From Adineta steineri (lineage: Eukaryota; Rotifera; Eurotatoria; Adinetida; Adinetidae), in assembly GCA_905250115.1 (NCBI GenBank), contig CAJNOI010000345.1, positions 1 through 64,000 on the forward strand: a stretch of DNA of 64,000 bases, in the 5' to 3' direction. Positions 13,921-25,145 of the stretch are shown piece by piece (the first letter of the stretch is position 1; each line of letters starts with the position of its first letter). Below the pieces are notes generated by a model that searched no databases, was not told the origin of the DNA, and worked only from the letters and a program-made list of their open reading frames with translations. Both the position numbers and the translations under genes were made by a program.

Positions 13921-14955
13921 TTATGTCCTATGAATACCATTTTTCAATTGAAGTGTTCCATTATTCTTTGTAGTTTTCATATATGTGTCATAAGGAATAA
14001 TAACACGTCTTTGTCGTCGATAACAACATCGAAACATTTTTTTTATTCGATTTTGAACTTTAGATAATGTAACAAGGCATGTAAATGGCAATAAAAATAT
14101 GATAAATTTTTTGAAGAAGTGTGCATAAAGATTGTAATCAGATCCGACATATGATGGAACTCCAAGTAGCTTCGCAGTTGATAAAATGACTGGTGGTAAA
14201 TATAAAATATAGAAAAGAGATGTAATAGCTATTAGTTGAATTGTCATTTTACGATGTTTTCACCAATGAACTTGTCGATGAAAACGACATTTCTGACAAA
14301 TGGCACGTAAGACAAGAAAAAAGCTACCAAATGCAATAATCAAAGATGGTATAACTGCACCAGTAAAAGATTCAAAATGCATAAATGATATACTATTATA
14401 CATACAACTAGAATAATCACAGAATGGTTTTGTATAAGAGAATTTTCTGTTGCAGTCATTCATTGGAGTTATTATTGCATAACAAATGATATCACATATA
14501 ACAATTAGTAATAATGGAGTATAATGGAACAAAAGACGTTTTATTTTTGTTGATACCCATTTGTTATGAAATATAATAATATGTCGTTCAATTGAAGCCC
14601 ATGCTACCAATTTGGCTATTGATGTATAAATACATGAATCAAGAAACTTCCAAATCATACAAAATGTTGGAGTTTGTGACCAAACTATATTGAATAAATA
14701 AACATGCATCGTAGCAGGAGCAACAGTCATTGCCCATATAAGACACATGAATATGAGAACTATTATTACATGATTATGTAATGCATGACGAAGAGTTCGA
14801 TCAAATAAAAGATGAAAAAGAAGAAACAAACAGCACACAATTGATAAAGTAGTTGGTATGAGAAAAAGCCAAAAACGACCTATATAACTAATAGCTATAT
14901 CAGGTTTACTTAATTCTATTGTAGTAATGCTTGAGTTTGTAGTTGATAACGACAT
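13921..14955 (-). pseudogene. Rhodopsin-like 7TM receptor with one in-frame TGA
   Basis: Single-exon GPCR of the type common in bdelloids. It reads from ATG at 14955 through TM1-TM5, meets TGA at 14262-14260, and continues in the same frame through TM6-TM7 to a stop at 13921 (344 codons plus stop, counting the TGA as one codon). The DRY position reads SIERH, with paired cysteines in TM3 (TFCMIW) and the second extracellular loop. The intact relative at 46725-47693 has Arg where the stop sits (IDWRNYKKM versus VHW-stop-KHRKM), so CGA to TGA is the simplest change. Either an early pseudogene, a null allele, or an error. A product ending at the TGA would lack TM6-TM7. Confidence 0.75.
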
Positions 14956-16251
14956 TCTACTCGATAAAACTTTTGAAAATGACTTGTATATTAGAAAAAG
15001 ATGCTTTATTAAATATAAAAGTAACGTTAGAATAGCGTAAATATCATGAAAAAATTCTTCAGAAGCGCCGAATAATAAATTAGTAAGAAAAGTTGAATGT
15101 ACTTATATTTATTTTGAGCAACAATGGAAATGTTTTGTCTAGTTTAATTATAACTATTCATGATAATATATAATTTATATATATTCAATTTATTCAAACA
15201 GGTCACGTTCATCGAAACTCAATTCACGTGACACTAGGCTATTGCGACTTGCATGCGAATATGATTATATTTAGATGTGAATCAGAGTTGAGCCATTTTG
15301 GTTTTCTTTCAGCAGAAAATCAAATTGAAGTTGAACTAGTTTTTTTTATATGCACTATAATAAGTCAACTAAACTCACAAGTTTATTTAAAATATTTTAC
15401 AATAATACAACTAGTAAAATGATCAAATTACAATGTATAATTTTTGAAGGTTCTAATCCTGGGCTTTGCTTTTTTGATTTGTGATACAAGGCGTTTGGAT
15501 ATATCGTCGTTCTTTTCATGCATGGATTAAAAATATTTATTAATGATGATGATGAATATCATGTCATATAAAAATAGATGAACTTTTTTTTTCAAAAGTA
15601 TTATAATATTCTGTCTATACGAACATTCTATTTTTTATTGTTATTGATATTATTTTCATCGTCTTCGTCCTTTTTAAAAAATAAATTAAATATCGTGCTA
15701 TTCCAATAAAAAATTATATTATTGAAAATATGTCATAGTTATGTGGTCATTTATGCCAAAAAAAATGGTCAAATGTGTCATGTTACCGACAAAGATAATA
15801 CATATCAATAGATCAATTCCCGTTCCTAGACCTTGTCTTTACAGTCTAGGGAATACAGAGAAAAATATACTTGAGTTGATTCACGTATTTATACACATAA
15901 TCTATATCTAAAAACGTGTTCATTTTTTCAATTTCTATAATTAAAGTTTTTTTCTAAGCATAATAATTGTTTTACAGCTTTTACATCTACTTAAAAAGAC
16001 ATCTCGACATAATTCTTTTAAGTGAGGTTAATTTATTAATACTAAAAATATAATCTTTGATCTTTCAGAATGTCTAGAAAATATCATGAATAATAATGAA
16101 TACATATATGTGTTTACAGTTCAATTATTTTCTATTAATATTCGCTTCAGTAATATCACCCACACGATATGCTTCATTTGTGATCAATCAATTTTATTAA
16201 AAAACTTTCTTCATAGAAATATGCGTTGATCAATCAGCGATTGCGGATCAA
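14956..16251. other. Intergenic, no gene seen
   Basis: About 1.3 kb of AT-rich sequence upstream of the broken GPCR. It holds only short ORFs without recognisable domains, codon bias or splice context. Confidence 0.6.
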
Positions 16252-16302
16252 TGTGGGTGTGAGTATTTTTTTATCTGTACCTTCACACACACACACACCC
16301 TC
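16252..16302. repeat. Telomere-like hairpin 2
   Basis: TGTGGGTGTGAG, then an AT-rich spacer, then CACACACACACACCCTCA. The right arm has drifted towards a CA dinucleotide run. It lies 12 bp from the left end of the transposon at 16315. Confidence 0.65.
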
Positions 16303-17053
16303 AGAATATAGAGTCCCTAGTGAAACTACTCATCAAGCGAGTACGACTTGCCAGCATGAGTACTCAGATTACTCAAATGAGTACTCGTGAAAATTGACGA
16401 GTATTCTTACTGATTGAGTACTCTTAGTCGTACTGATTCAGTTGTTGCTGATTTAACTTTACTCTCAAGTAGTGGTATGAGTACTCACTCGAGTACTCAT
16501 ATATTTTTTTGGAAAATAATCCAATAAAACAGTTATGCATTTTCAAATATGAAATATAAAAAAATAAAATAATATGAAAGTAAAATTTGCACAAGATAAT
16601 TAGATATGAAAATGTATTTTATCTGTTTCTTTTTGTTCAATATTATCAGACAACAAAACGATCATATTGTTTCCAGGAGAGAAAAGAAAACATACAATTG
16701 GATATTAATTTTCATGTGTTTCTTTTTTCTCTTCAAATAAACGGTTGTATTCTATAGAGGAAATAGAAGTTGTTTTCCATGTGCTTAGATATTTTTCGAA
16801 AAAACCGTTTTATTCAATAAGATTATTCATCACTATTTGGTAATTAAAAACGAAAAAAAGCAACGTGACTTGTTTATGTATATTGAAGATATCCAATAGC
16901 AATAGATGTTGAGATAGACAAGTCTTATATCGACATAACGTCATTCTTTTTTTTCTATTATCATTCTCGTCACTATCGTTTGCCTATAATCACGTGTTTA
17001 TTGCTTTCTTCTAATCTTTGATTTATTTTTAGATGTTTAATAAACAATTTTAG

Positions 17054-17374
17054 AATTTCGATTATAAGTTTCGATTAAACGCACCAGTTGTAAGTAAAAT
17101 TCAATAGACACATCCATTTCATATAGAAACTTTATTTTTTCTATTAACTAGACATTAGCAAATCAAACAAATCCAGTTGAATTTACTGATGAGCATTATA
17201 CAAAAATCGAAGTAAGTTTTCTTCTTTTATATATATGTATATATCCTTATCTAATTTCTATTGCAATTCTAGGAAATTATTGGTATGAATCCCAATCAAA
17301 TTAAATCTACATTAATACGTCCAACAATGGGAATGAGAGAATCAATGAAAAAAGATGGTCATATTGGTGATTAA
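17054..17374 (+). CDS. Spliced 3' gene fragment inside the TIR element
   Basis: Three consecutive exons (17054-17089, 17152-17211, 17273-17374) join in frame through two good GT-AG introns of 62 and 61 bp. They encode 65 residues and a stop, with the core VEFTDEHYTKIE and the end SMKKDGHIGD. The preceding acceptor (AATTTTAG) has no visible upstream exon or ATG. I do not recognise the protein. Coherent phase across two introns argues for a true coding tail, either a host gene hit by the transposon or a captured fragment. Confidence 0.45.
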
Positions 17375-17516
17375 ATACAGTTAATAAAATATGAAAATTT
17401 ATTCAAAGGTCAGTATACAACTTTTAAGTTTTCCACTACAAAGCTCATTAAAATTTTATCGTTTTAGAATTATACAAATGAAATGAAATGAAAGCAACAA
17501 AAATAAAACAGTTTAT

Positions 17517-17659
17517 GTAGAACTATTATCAATAGCAACAAAACCAACATCACAACTTGCACAAATATCAACGATCCCGAGCGAACAAGGAATTACAACA
17601 TCAACGATCACTACTGAAAAAGAAACAACAACCATAATGCCATCTCAATCATGTAAATG
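17517..17659 (+). other. Short Thr/Ser-rich open stretch
   Basis: Reads VELLSIATKPTSQLA, then a Thr/Ser-rich run, and ends at TGA. It resembles the mucin-like linkers elsewhere in the window and may be another exon or remnant inside the TIR element. No start or acceptor was decided. Confidence 0.25.
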
Positions 17660-18681
17660 AATACTATATAACTCATGTGTGATTTTATATATTTTGCCAT
17701 GATTATATTAAGGCAAACGAGTTGTATTGAAGTAGAGATAATTTAATTTTTTATAAAATTAGAAGAGATTTTTTTATCTATCGTTTTATTTTTTTCTCTA
17801 TCTTTTCTTTGTTTTTTATATTGAATATTCTATCATATTTTATCTTGATCCTATTACTTATGTTCTTTTTTATGTTAACCTTGTTACTGTTACATGATCA
17901 AAAGCCAAATTATATCAATAAATTAAAAACTAATACAAATATTGTCGTATATGAAATGTACCAATAGAGTACTCGGAAAATTAGAAACGAGTAGTTGTTT
18001 ATAGTACTTAAATACTCGTCAGTTTTACATAAGTACTCGCCAGTCGTACTCGAACACTTAACGTTCATGACAAATACAACACACGAGTACTCAAACATAA
18101 TAAGTACTCATGAGTTCTCGTGACATTTTCTAGCGTGAGTACTTTATGAGTACTCCGGCATGAGTTCTTTCACTAGGGGTAAAACTGAATGATGGTAGCG
18201 ACGTTTTTTAGATTCATTTAATTGTATATTTTAAATTTATCCATTATCGAGAATGTAAAAGCTTTGACAAGTATTATAAGCGACATGAAGGATACTGGTA
18301 TGGATATAGTGAGTTTTGTCTTTACATCTACACTTCCATATAGGAAACGATATGACGCAATTTCGTTGTGCACCAGTAAGAAATAAGTATTCATGATTAT
18401 TGCAAACAATTTCAGTCTTTTGATAAACAGTCGCTCGAACGAATCGTCCAAATAAATCAGTTAATGAGTCAAACGAAAGGAAAAATCCAATCGAATACAT
18501 GTCATACTTCTTTTAGGTGTTTTGTTTACCTGATGAAATTTCAATCGTTCTTTTGCATGCGTCATTATATGTTTATTGAGAAAAAACCAATCGTTTACTG
18601 TTGATAGAATATAAATAAAAAAAAAGAGTGCCAACTGATTAATGTTTCTCAAACACTTGCAAGACAACAACATCGATTACT

Positions 18682-21600
18682 TTGAAACGAAAAATGACAG
18701 CAAGAGAATTGTCAACTGAAATTCCAATGATGGTAAAAAGATCATTTCCAGAAGATGACAATGATGAACAAATCATTATTATTTGTTTTCATCCAAATAA
18801 TCAAATCGAAGATATGAAGAAGCAATTACATGAAATGAATGATCATGTTGTATTCCATACAGAATTGGAATCATGCATTTCTTTCATTCAATCAATTGAA
18901 AATGAAAAAATCTTCTTGATTATTTTTGATTCTTATGCTTGTGAATTGGTATCTCATATTGATATTTTTCAACAAGTACATTCAATCTTTATTTTTTATA
19001 CAAAACCTGAAGACTTTAAATATTTATTTCATGAACAATTAAATATAATTGGAGTTTATCATCGATTGGATTTTTTCTATTCAGCTCTTGAAGAACAAAT
19101 TAGTGTAATAGCTGAACAATTTTTCCAGTGGGCATTTTATGATCAAACAAATTTCTCTAAACGAGATTTATCAAAACAATCAAGTGATTTTCTTTGGATG
19201 CAATTATTTCATGATGCGATTTCATATTTTCCTCATGATGAACAAGCAAAAGAAGATATGATGAATATCTTCCGTCTTTATGCTGATGAAAAATTATATC
19301 AATCTAATGATGCTATTCAATGGTATTTAAATAATTCATTTCTTCAAAAATTAATAACAAAATCATTGCAAAGAAAAGACATCGATCAACTCTATCAATT
19401 AAGATATTTTCTTGTTGATCTTATCGAAAATTTAACTCGTGAATGTCATACAGGAAATGTTGTTATGTATCAACAAATAAAATTATCAAAACATGAATTA
19501 AATCATTTCAGACAAAAGCAAGGACAAATATTGTCAATGAAAGGATTTCTATTAGTAAAGCAAGATATTGTATTACCACAACGATCGGATTTAGTCGATG
19601 TTCACTTGGAAATTAAATGTAATATAAAAGAATATCAGAATAAAAACGAAATTTTATTTGATTTGAATACAGCATTTCAATTGGAAAATATCGAAGAAAA
19701 TGACCAAAAAATTCTTATTCGATTAACTGCAGTTAATTATGGACAAATGATTAAAGAAAAATACCTCAAAGATACACATCGACAAATAGAAAATTTAAGT
19801 ATTCCAATTATTTTTAGTAAACTAATGTGTGATATGAATGAATGGAATCAAGCAAGAAAATATCTTCAATATTTATTAATCCATTCAAATGAACAAGATT
19901 TACCATGGACTGAATATTTTATTGGTGAGACTTTCTATGAAATTGGACAATTGAATGAAGCACGATTATGTTATGATCGAGCGATTAAAAGTAATAAAAT
20001 TAATCTTCAAGATTCGTCTGTAGTTCTTTCTGCTATTGGTAAAGTTTTATATTCACAAGGAAAATATGAAGAAGCATACGATTTTTATCAACAAGCGTTG
20101 ACAATTCAAAAACAATTTTACCCTTCGGATCATGCACATATTGCTAATAGTTTAGATGATATTGGTCTTGTTTTCGGCAGAAGATTACAATATCATCAAG
20201 CTCTTGATTTTCTTCAACAAGCATTGGAAATTCGAGAGAAATATTATGAACATTTTCATGTTGATATTGCTATTAGTTTGCACAATATTTCTGAGATAAT
20301 AATTGATCAAAGAAAATATGATCAAGCATTGGAGTATCAAAAACGTGCAATGTCCATCTGCAAGGAATATTATCCATCAAATCATACATATATAGCTCTT
20401 TTACTTTTTCGTATTGGTAGTATTCTGTATCATCAAGAAATCTGTGAGGAATCTCTAAATCTCAGTCAACAAGTATTAACAATAATGAAAAAATTGCGCT
20501 CGTCAGGTCATCTCGATGTCGCTTGCACTTTGACACATATCGCACATATTAGATATGGACAAGGAATGCATGAGGAATCTTTACAATTATATCAACAAGT
20601 ATTAGCATTATTAATCCAATATTATTCATCTGATCATTTAGATATTGTTCAAACTTTGATTAATATTGATCATACACTATTATACGGAAAAGAAAATTCT
20701 GAATAAACACTGGATTTTTTTCAAAAATCTCTGACTATGTTAGAAAGATCTTACCCGTCCTACCATGCACATATCGCTAGCAATCTCAATTTAATTGGAA
20801 ATGCTTTGAGGAAACAAATGAAATTTGATCAAGCCTTGGAAATATATAATCGAGCATTAAAAATGCAAGAAGATTATTATTCATCTGATGGTATTGAATT
20901 AGTTGACACATTGAGGAACATTAGCCACACTTTATCTTCTCAACAAAAGGTGGATGAAGCTCTTCTCTACTGTCAACGAACGTTAACAATTCAACAGAAT
21001 AACTTGTCATCAGATCATATCAACATTTCATATAGTTTCAATAGTATGGGACATTTAATGGAAAAGAAAAAAGAATTTACTCAAGCAATTCAATTTCATC
21101 AACAAGCACTAACAATTCAACAGAAATGTTTTCCATTAGGTCATTCTACGATTATTGCTACTCTTAAGTTTATCGGTACACTTTTTACAAATCAATGTCA
21201 ATACGATCAAGCTCTCGAGTATTACAAGCAAGCACTCGACATCAATGAAAAATGCTTTCCATCTAATCATGTTCAATTAGCTTCAAATTTTATTTCGATT
21301 GGATCTGTTCTAAGTACACAAGAAAAATTCAGTGAAGCATTAGATTTTCAAAATCGAGCATTGGCAATTCGAGAGAAAAATTATCCATCAGATCATGTTT
21401 TTATTGCGCATACTCTTACTCATATTGCTCGTACTTTGTTCAATCAAAAAACTTATCATCAAGCATTAGAATCGTATCAACGAGCAATAAATATTTATGA
21501 AAAATGTTATCCATCTGATCATACTGATATTATTTCTAATCTTAACAATATCGGTGATGTTCTCTATCGATTAGACAAATATGATGAAGCCTTAACATAT

Positions 21601-23010
21601 CATCAACAAGCATTAGCAATTCAAGAAAAACAAAATGAAACTGCTCTTATCGATATGGCTCGTACTCTTAATCATATAGGAAATATTTATAATAGTCAAA
21701 ATAAATTCGATGAATCTCTTCATTTTTACCATCGCGCATTGGAAATTCGAGAAACATTAGATTCATTAAATTATCAAGCGATTTCCACGATGCTCTCTAA
21801 TATTGCTGATGTTTTATACAAACAAAGAAACTACATACAAGCATTTGATTACCAACAACGTGCATTAAATATCCAAAAAACTATTTATTCACTGTCCGAC
21901 GTTAGAATTGCAGAAAGTCTTCATTCTATTGGTCATACTCGATACGGTCAGAAAATGTTTGATGAATCTTTGGATTTCTATCAGCAAGCATTAAAAATCT
22001 ATGAAGAAAATCATGCATCGAATTTTGAAAATGTTGCTCTTTCTTGTGAATATGTTGGTGCTTCTCTTATCCAACTAGAAGAATATGAAGAAGGTTTAAA
22101 GTATCTATTTCGAGCACTGCAAATTTTTGAAGAAAATCCTTCGTCAGATTGTGAACAACTTCCCATATGTTTGTGTACTATTGGCAATTCATTACTTGAA
22201 CAAGGAAATCCTAACGAAGCTCTTCATTATCATCAACGAGCACTTGCAATTCGACAAGAACTTTATTCATCTGGCCATATGTATATTGGTACTAGTCTTG
22301 GTAGTATAGGAAATATATTTAGTAATCAAGGCAAATATGATGAAGCTTTTGATATGTATGAACAAGCATTAGTCATCTATGAGAAATTCTGTTCATCTGA
22401 AGATCTGGAACTTCCAACTTGTTTGAGTAATATGGCTTCTCTTCTAAATGATCAACACAAATATGATCAAGCACTTTCCTTTCATTATCGAGCATTAGCA
22501 ATTCAAGAAAAACATTTACCATATTCGTATACAACCGTTGTAAATGTTCTAAAGGATATTGGTCAGGTAAAAGTTAAACAAAGCAATTTTGATGGAGCTC
22601 ATGATGATTTCTCTCGAGCAGTAGCTTTACTTCAACAATATGATCCACTTAATCACTCTCAGCTTGTCAATGACCTCGAATGGATTGTATCTGTTTGGAA
22701 AAACAAACGATATTATCATCGTGCTATTGAATATCTTCAACAATGTTTACACATCAAAGAAGCTAGTCTCTCTCCAGAACATTTATCCATTTCAGCTACT
22801 CTTTTAGATCTTGCTAAAGTTCATCGAACTCGACATGAATATCAATTATCATTAATATATGATATGAAATATTATTCAATTATTGAAAAAGTTTTCTCAC
22901 CAGATCATAAAGCTATTATTGACAGTTTATCAAATATCACTGAATGTTATGAACATCTTAATGAACTTCAAATAGCTTTAAAATATTATCAACAAATACT
23001 AACGATCTAA
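18682..23010 (+). pseudogene. Degenerate ART-like domain plus TPR array, split by one in-frame TAA
   Basis: One continuous frame of 1442 codons plus stop, interrupted by a single TAA at 20704-20706. Residues about 40-150 form an alpha/beta domain often seen at the front of bdelloid TPR/ART proteins (recalled). Residues about 170-350 align with the ADP-ribosyltransferase fold, but the usual catalytic triad is damaged: the Arg of YRGQ is replaced in YQQI (263-266), the Ser motif FLSTS in GFLLVK (288-293), and only one Glu of E-x-E remains in NEILF (322-326). From about 390 onwards come kinesin-light-chain-type TPRs (42-residue units such as YDQALEYYKQAL), at least twenty. The stop replaces the Glu/Gln of a helix-A motif. 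The second half, from ATG 20737, could be made separately only by re-initiation. An inactive scaffold-type protein, or a decaying gene copy. Confidence 0.8.
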
Positions 23011-23292
23011 GAACAATCTGAATCTGCTTCGGATTTCGAAATATTCATAGTTATGGCTAAGGTTGATCAACTCTTAATACAGATAAATGAAGAGTCGGTT
23101 TAAAAAATGAACATTTTAATCTGATCATTATTCAAGAAATCAATCAATCACAATATCATTTCAAAGAAACTCTTTTTATTTTGTAGAAAATCTTGCTTAC
23201 ATCAAACGAATCCAATTCACTTGCAACAGCCATATAAAAGTTTTATATTAATTACAAAAAATTCGTGTTTAGTTTGTTTTATATGCGAATAG

Positions 23293-23352
23293 AGGGCGTC
23301 TGTGGGTGTGACTGTGAATAAAATATGATCATAACATCCACACCCACTCTCA
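23293..23352. repeat. Telomere-like hairpin 3
   Basis: GGGCGTCTGTGGGTGTGAC, an AT-rich loop with ATAACATCCA, then CACCCACTCTCAA. It lies 280 bp past the stop of the TPR gene. Confidence 0.75.
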
Positions 23353-23596
23353 AAAATTTAAAGACAACTAGTTTTTGTTAAGAATATCTTCATGGCTTTT
23401 AAAGTATCAAGACAAAAATGATTCAAGAAGAGTCAAATATTGTAAACTTGTTGGAAAGAAATTTTGTCTTTGCAATTGATAAATAAAACACCTGTATGAA
23501 TCATTGAAGGAAAAAAAGAAGAAATGATTGCATCATCAAAATTTGAAAGATAGTCAAAGCATAAGACAAAAATGATGCAATAAAAATAAAAATATA

Positions 23597-23686
23597 TCCC
23601 GCCGCTCGGAATCGAACCGAAACCATCCGATTTCTGCGCTCTACTTACTTCTACAGTCGGAGATCATACCATTAGACTACAGTGGG
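23597..23686 (-). tRNA. tRNA-Tyr (anticodon GTA) with a 19-nt intron
   Basis: Read on the minus strand. Acceptor strands CCCACTG and CGGCGGG pair except one A-C mismatch, with discriminator A. The A box TAGTCTAATGG and B box GGTTCGATTCC fit polymerase III consensus. The anticodon stem TCCGA/TCGGA is perfect, and the loop CTGTAG-A gives anticodon GTA. A 19-nt intron (23632-23650) sits one base 3' of the anticodon, the canonical place and typical of eukaryotic tRNA-Tyr. C1-G72 is also a eukaryotic Tyr identity pair. The acceptor mismatch and a weak D stem leave a small chance that it is a tRNA pseudogene. Confidence 0.85.
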
Positions 23687-24137
23687 ATGCTATTTCTCTA
23701 TTTACTTCTCAATATGTAATCAATCGACAAGTCAGACTCACTTCGATAAGAAATACATCATGGGACGAACAATTCATTGAGAGATAGTTATTCATCAGAA
23801 CTATGAAAAATTCACCAGTTTTAATGAAAATCTTTTCAGTATTCTCTTTTATTACTCAATACTAGTTGTATGACAATCATCGTTGTTGTGGATTTGATCA
23901 ACATTTCTATTCTTTGTTACTCTTTCTATTATTTGCATACAGTTTAGTATTCTTCAGATAATGATACAGTTACAAATCAGTTATCATACTGACATCAAAA
24001 CGGTAAAGAATGTCGATCGTTTTGTATGTTAACGATTATTGTAGAAACAAAAAGTTCTGTTTTTCATTAAAACTTATTCTATTCTATTTGATCTCTACAG
24101 GTGTTAGGACAACATTACTTGAATTTTGATGTGTACT

Positions 24138-24210
24138 TTGAGGGTGTGGGTATAGATACTATATTCACCTAGCACTCACACCTACAACCACATATACACA
24201 ACCTCAAGAT
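24138..24210. repeat. Telomere-like hairpin 4
   Basis: TTGAGGGTGTGGGTATAG, a loop with ATATTCACC, then a diverged C-rich arm ending in ACACAACCTCAAGAT. The outer ends still match hairpin 1. Confidence 0.7.
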
Positions 24211-25047
24211 AGTAATTGTTCCACTTCCGACTCTTCTTTCTACAAGATCTGTATCCTGAGTATGATGCTGATTACAATAAAAAAAGATGGTAGGACTTCG
24301 GTTTCATCGACTCGATCTGTTAGAAGAGACATAAGCGGAATTCTTTTTATGATATTTAATTCAACCAATCGTGATGAACGTAATACAATAGTAATTTTTC
24401 TATACTCTCAGTCCGAACATTCGTTTTGTGCTTACGCTTACCCTTTGTCTTCTTTCTCAAACAATAATGCTTGATAAGAGAATTTTTCGTTATCATCACG
24501 TCTTTCCAACATACTGTCATGTAAGCATACATCATTCAACAAATAGTGCGATAAGAAAAAGTCTTCTATTTAAGATGTAACTATCTCGACAAGTTCTAAG
24601 ATATAAAGGCGCATTGAAAAAAGAGTATATGATGTATTTCATGCGTACTCTTAGATGTTGCAGAGTCAGTCGCAATTAATGTATAAGAAATCGTCATCGA
24701 AGCTTTATTTATCAGTCATGAAATTAATCCGAATTTAAGACTATTTTTAGATTCTTTTTCAACGAAAAATGTTTGGAAGGCTCAGAAACATGTTTGAAAA
24801 GGTGAGTACAATCTAATATATCAATAGAGAGCAGATCAGTTGTTGATTTGGACAAATTAGAAAGTGAGCTTCCGCACTGGTTTCTAACTACAACGATAAT
24901 TCATGACGATATAAGTCAGGAGTTCGGTTCTACATTTCAACTGTAGTGTCATATTCTTAAGTACACTGGACAATTATCTAACTGTGAGAGGGAAAAATGT
25001 ATCCTATAGTTCCCATGATTCGAGCAGGAGTCAGTAAAGTTCAAGCA
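24211..25047. other. Intergenic, no gene seen
   Basis: 837 bp between two telomere-like hairpins. Only short ORFs without domains. No promoter element was identified with confidence for the gene at 25146. Confidence 0.5.
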
Positions 25048-25107
25048 AGGATGTGGGTGTGGGTGTAGTCAAGAGAGTATTTATCATCACCCACATCCCA
25101 CGCTTTC
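25048..25107. repeat. Telomere-like hairpin 5
   Basis: AAGGATGTGGGTGTGGGTG, spacer, then ATCACCCACATCCCACGC. It ends only about 40 bp before the F-box gene ATG, so this copy lies in promoter or 5' UTR territory rather than downstream of a gene. Confidence 0.75.
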
Positions 25108-25145
25108 GAGGTTTATTTGAGTTTCCTTTATCATTGTAGGGTGTT

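Larger units (their letters stand above)
16315..18178. mobile_element. Non-autonomous TIR element with GAGTACTC subterminal repeats
   Basis: The ends are CCCTAGTGAAA (16315) and TTTCACTAGGG (ends 18178), an 11-bp perfect terminal inverted repeat; with mismatches it extends into ACTACTCAT / ATGAGTTC. Two subterminal blocks of about 180 bp (16321-16500 and 17950-18170) each hold at least five copies of the palindrome GAGTACTC or close variants. Clustered subterminal motifs next to short inverted ends resemble hAT-type elements, where a transposase binds such motifs (family knowledge). I find no transposase ORF, and no convincing 8-bp target duplication next to the ends, so the superfamily is unproven. 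Confidence 0.6.

Noticed and set aside
14260..14262. Selenocysteine at the GPCR UGA
   Set aside because: Relatives have Arg, not Cys, at this position, and it is in an intracellular loop; no reason to expect selenocysteine.
18682..23010. Kinesin light chain gene
   Set aside because: The TPR type is similar, but the N-terminus is an ART-like fold without the heptad-repeat region that binds kinesin heavy chain.
24262..24474. 70-codon plus-strand ORF
   Set aside because: No recognisable motif or signal peptide; length within chance expectation.
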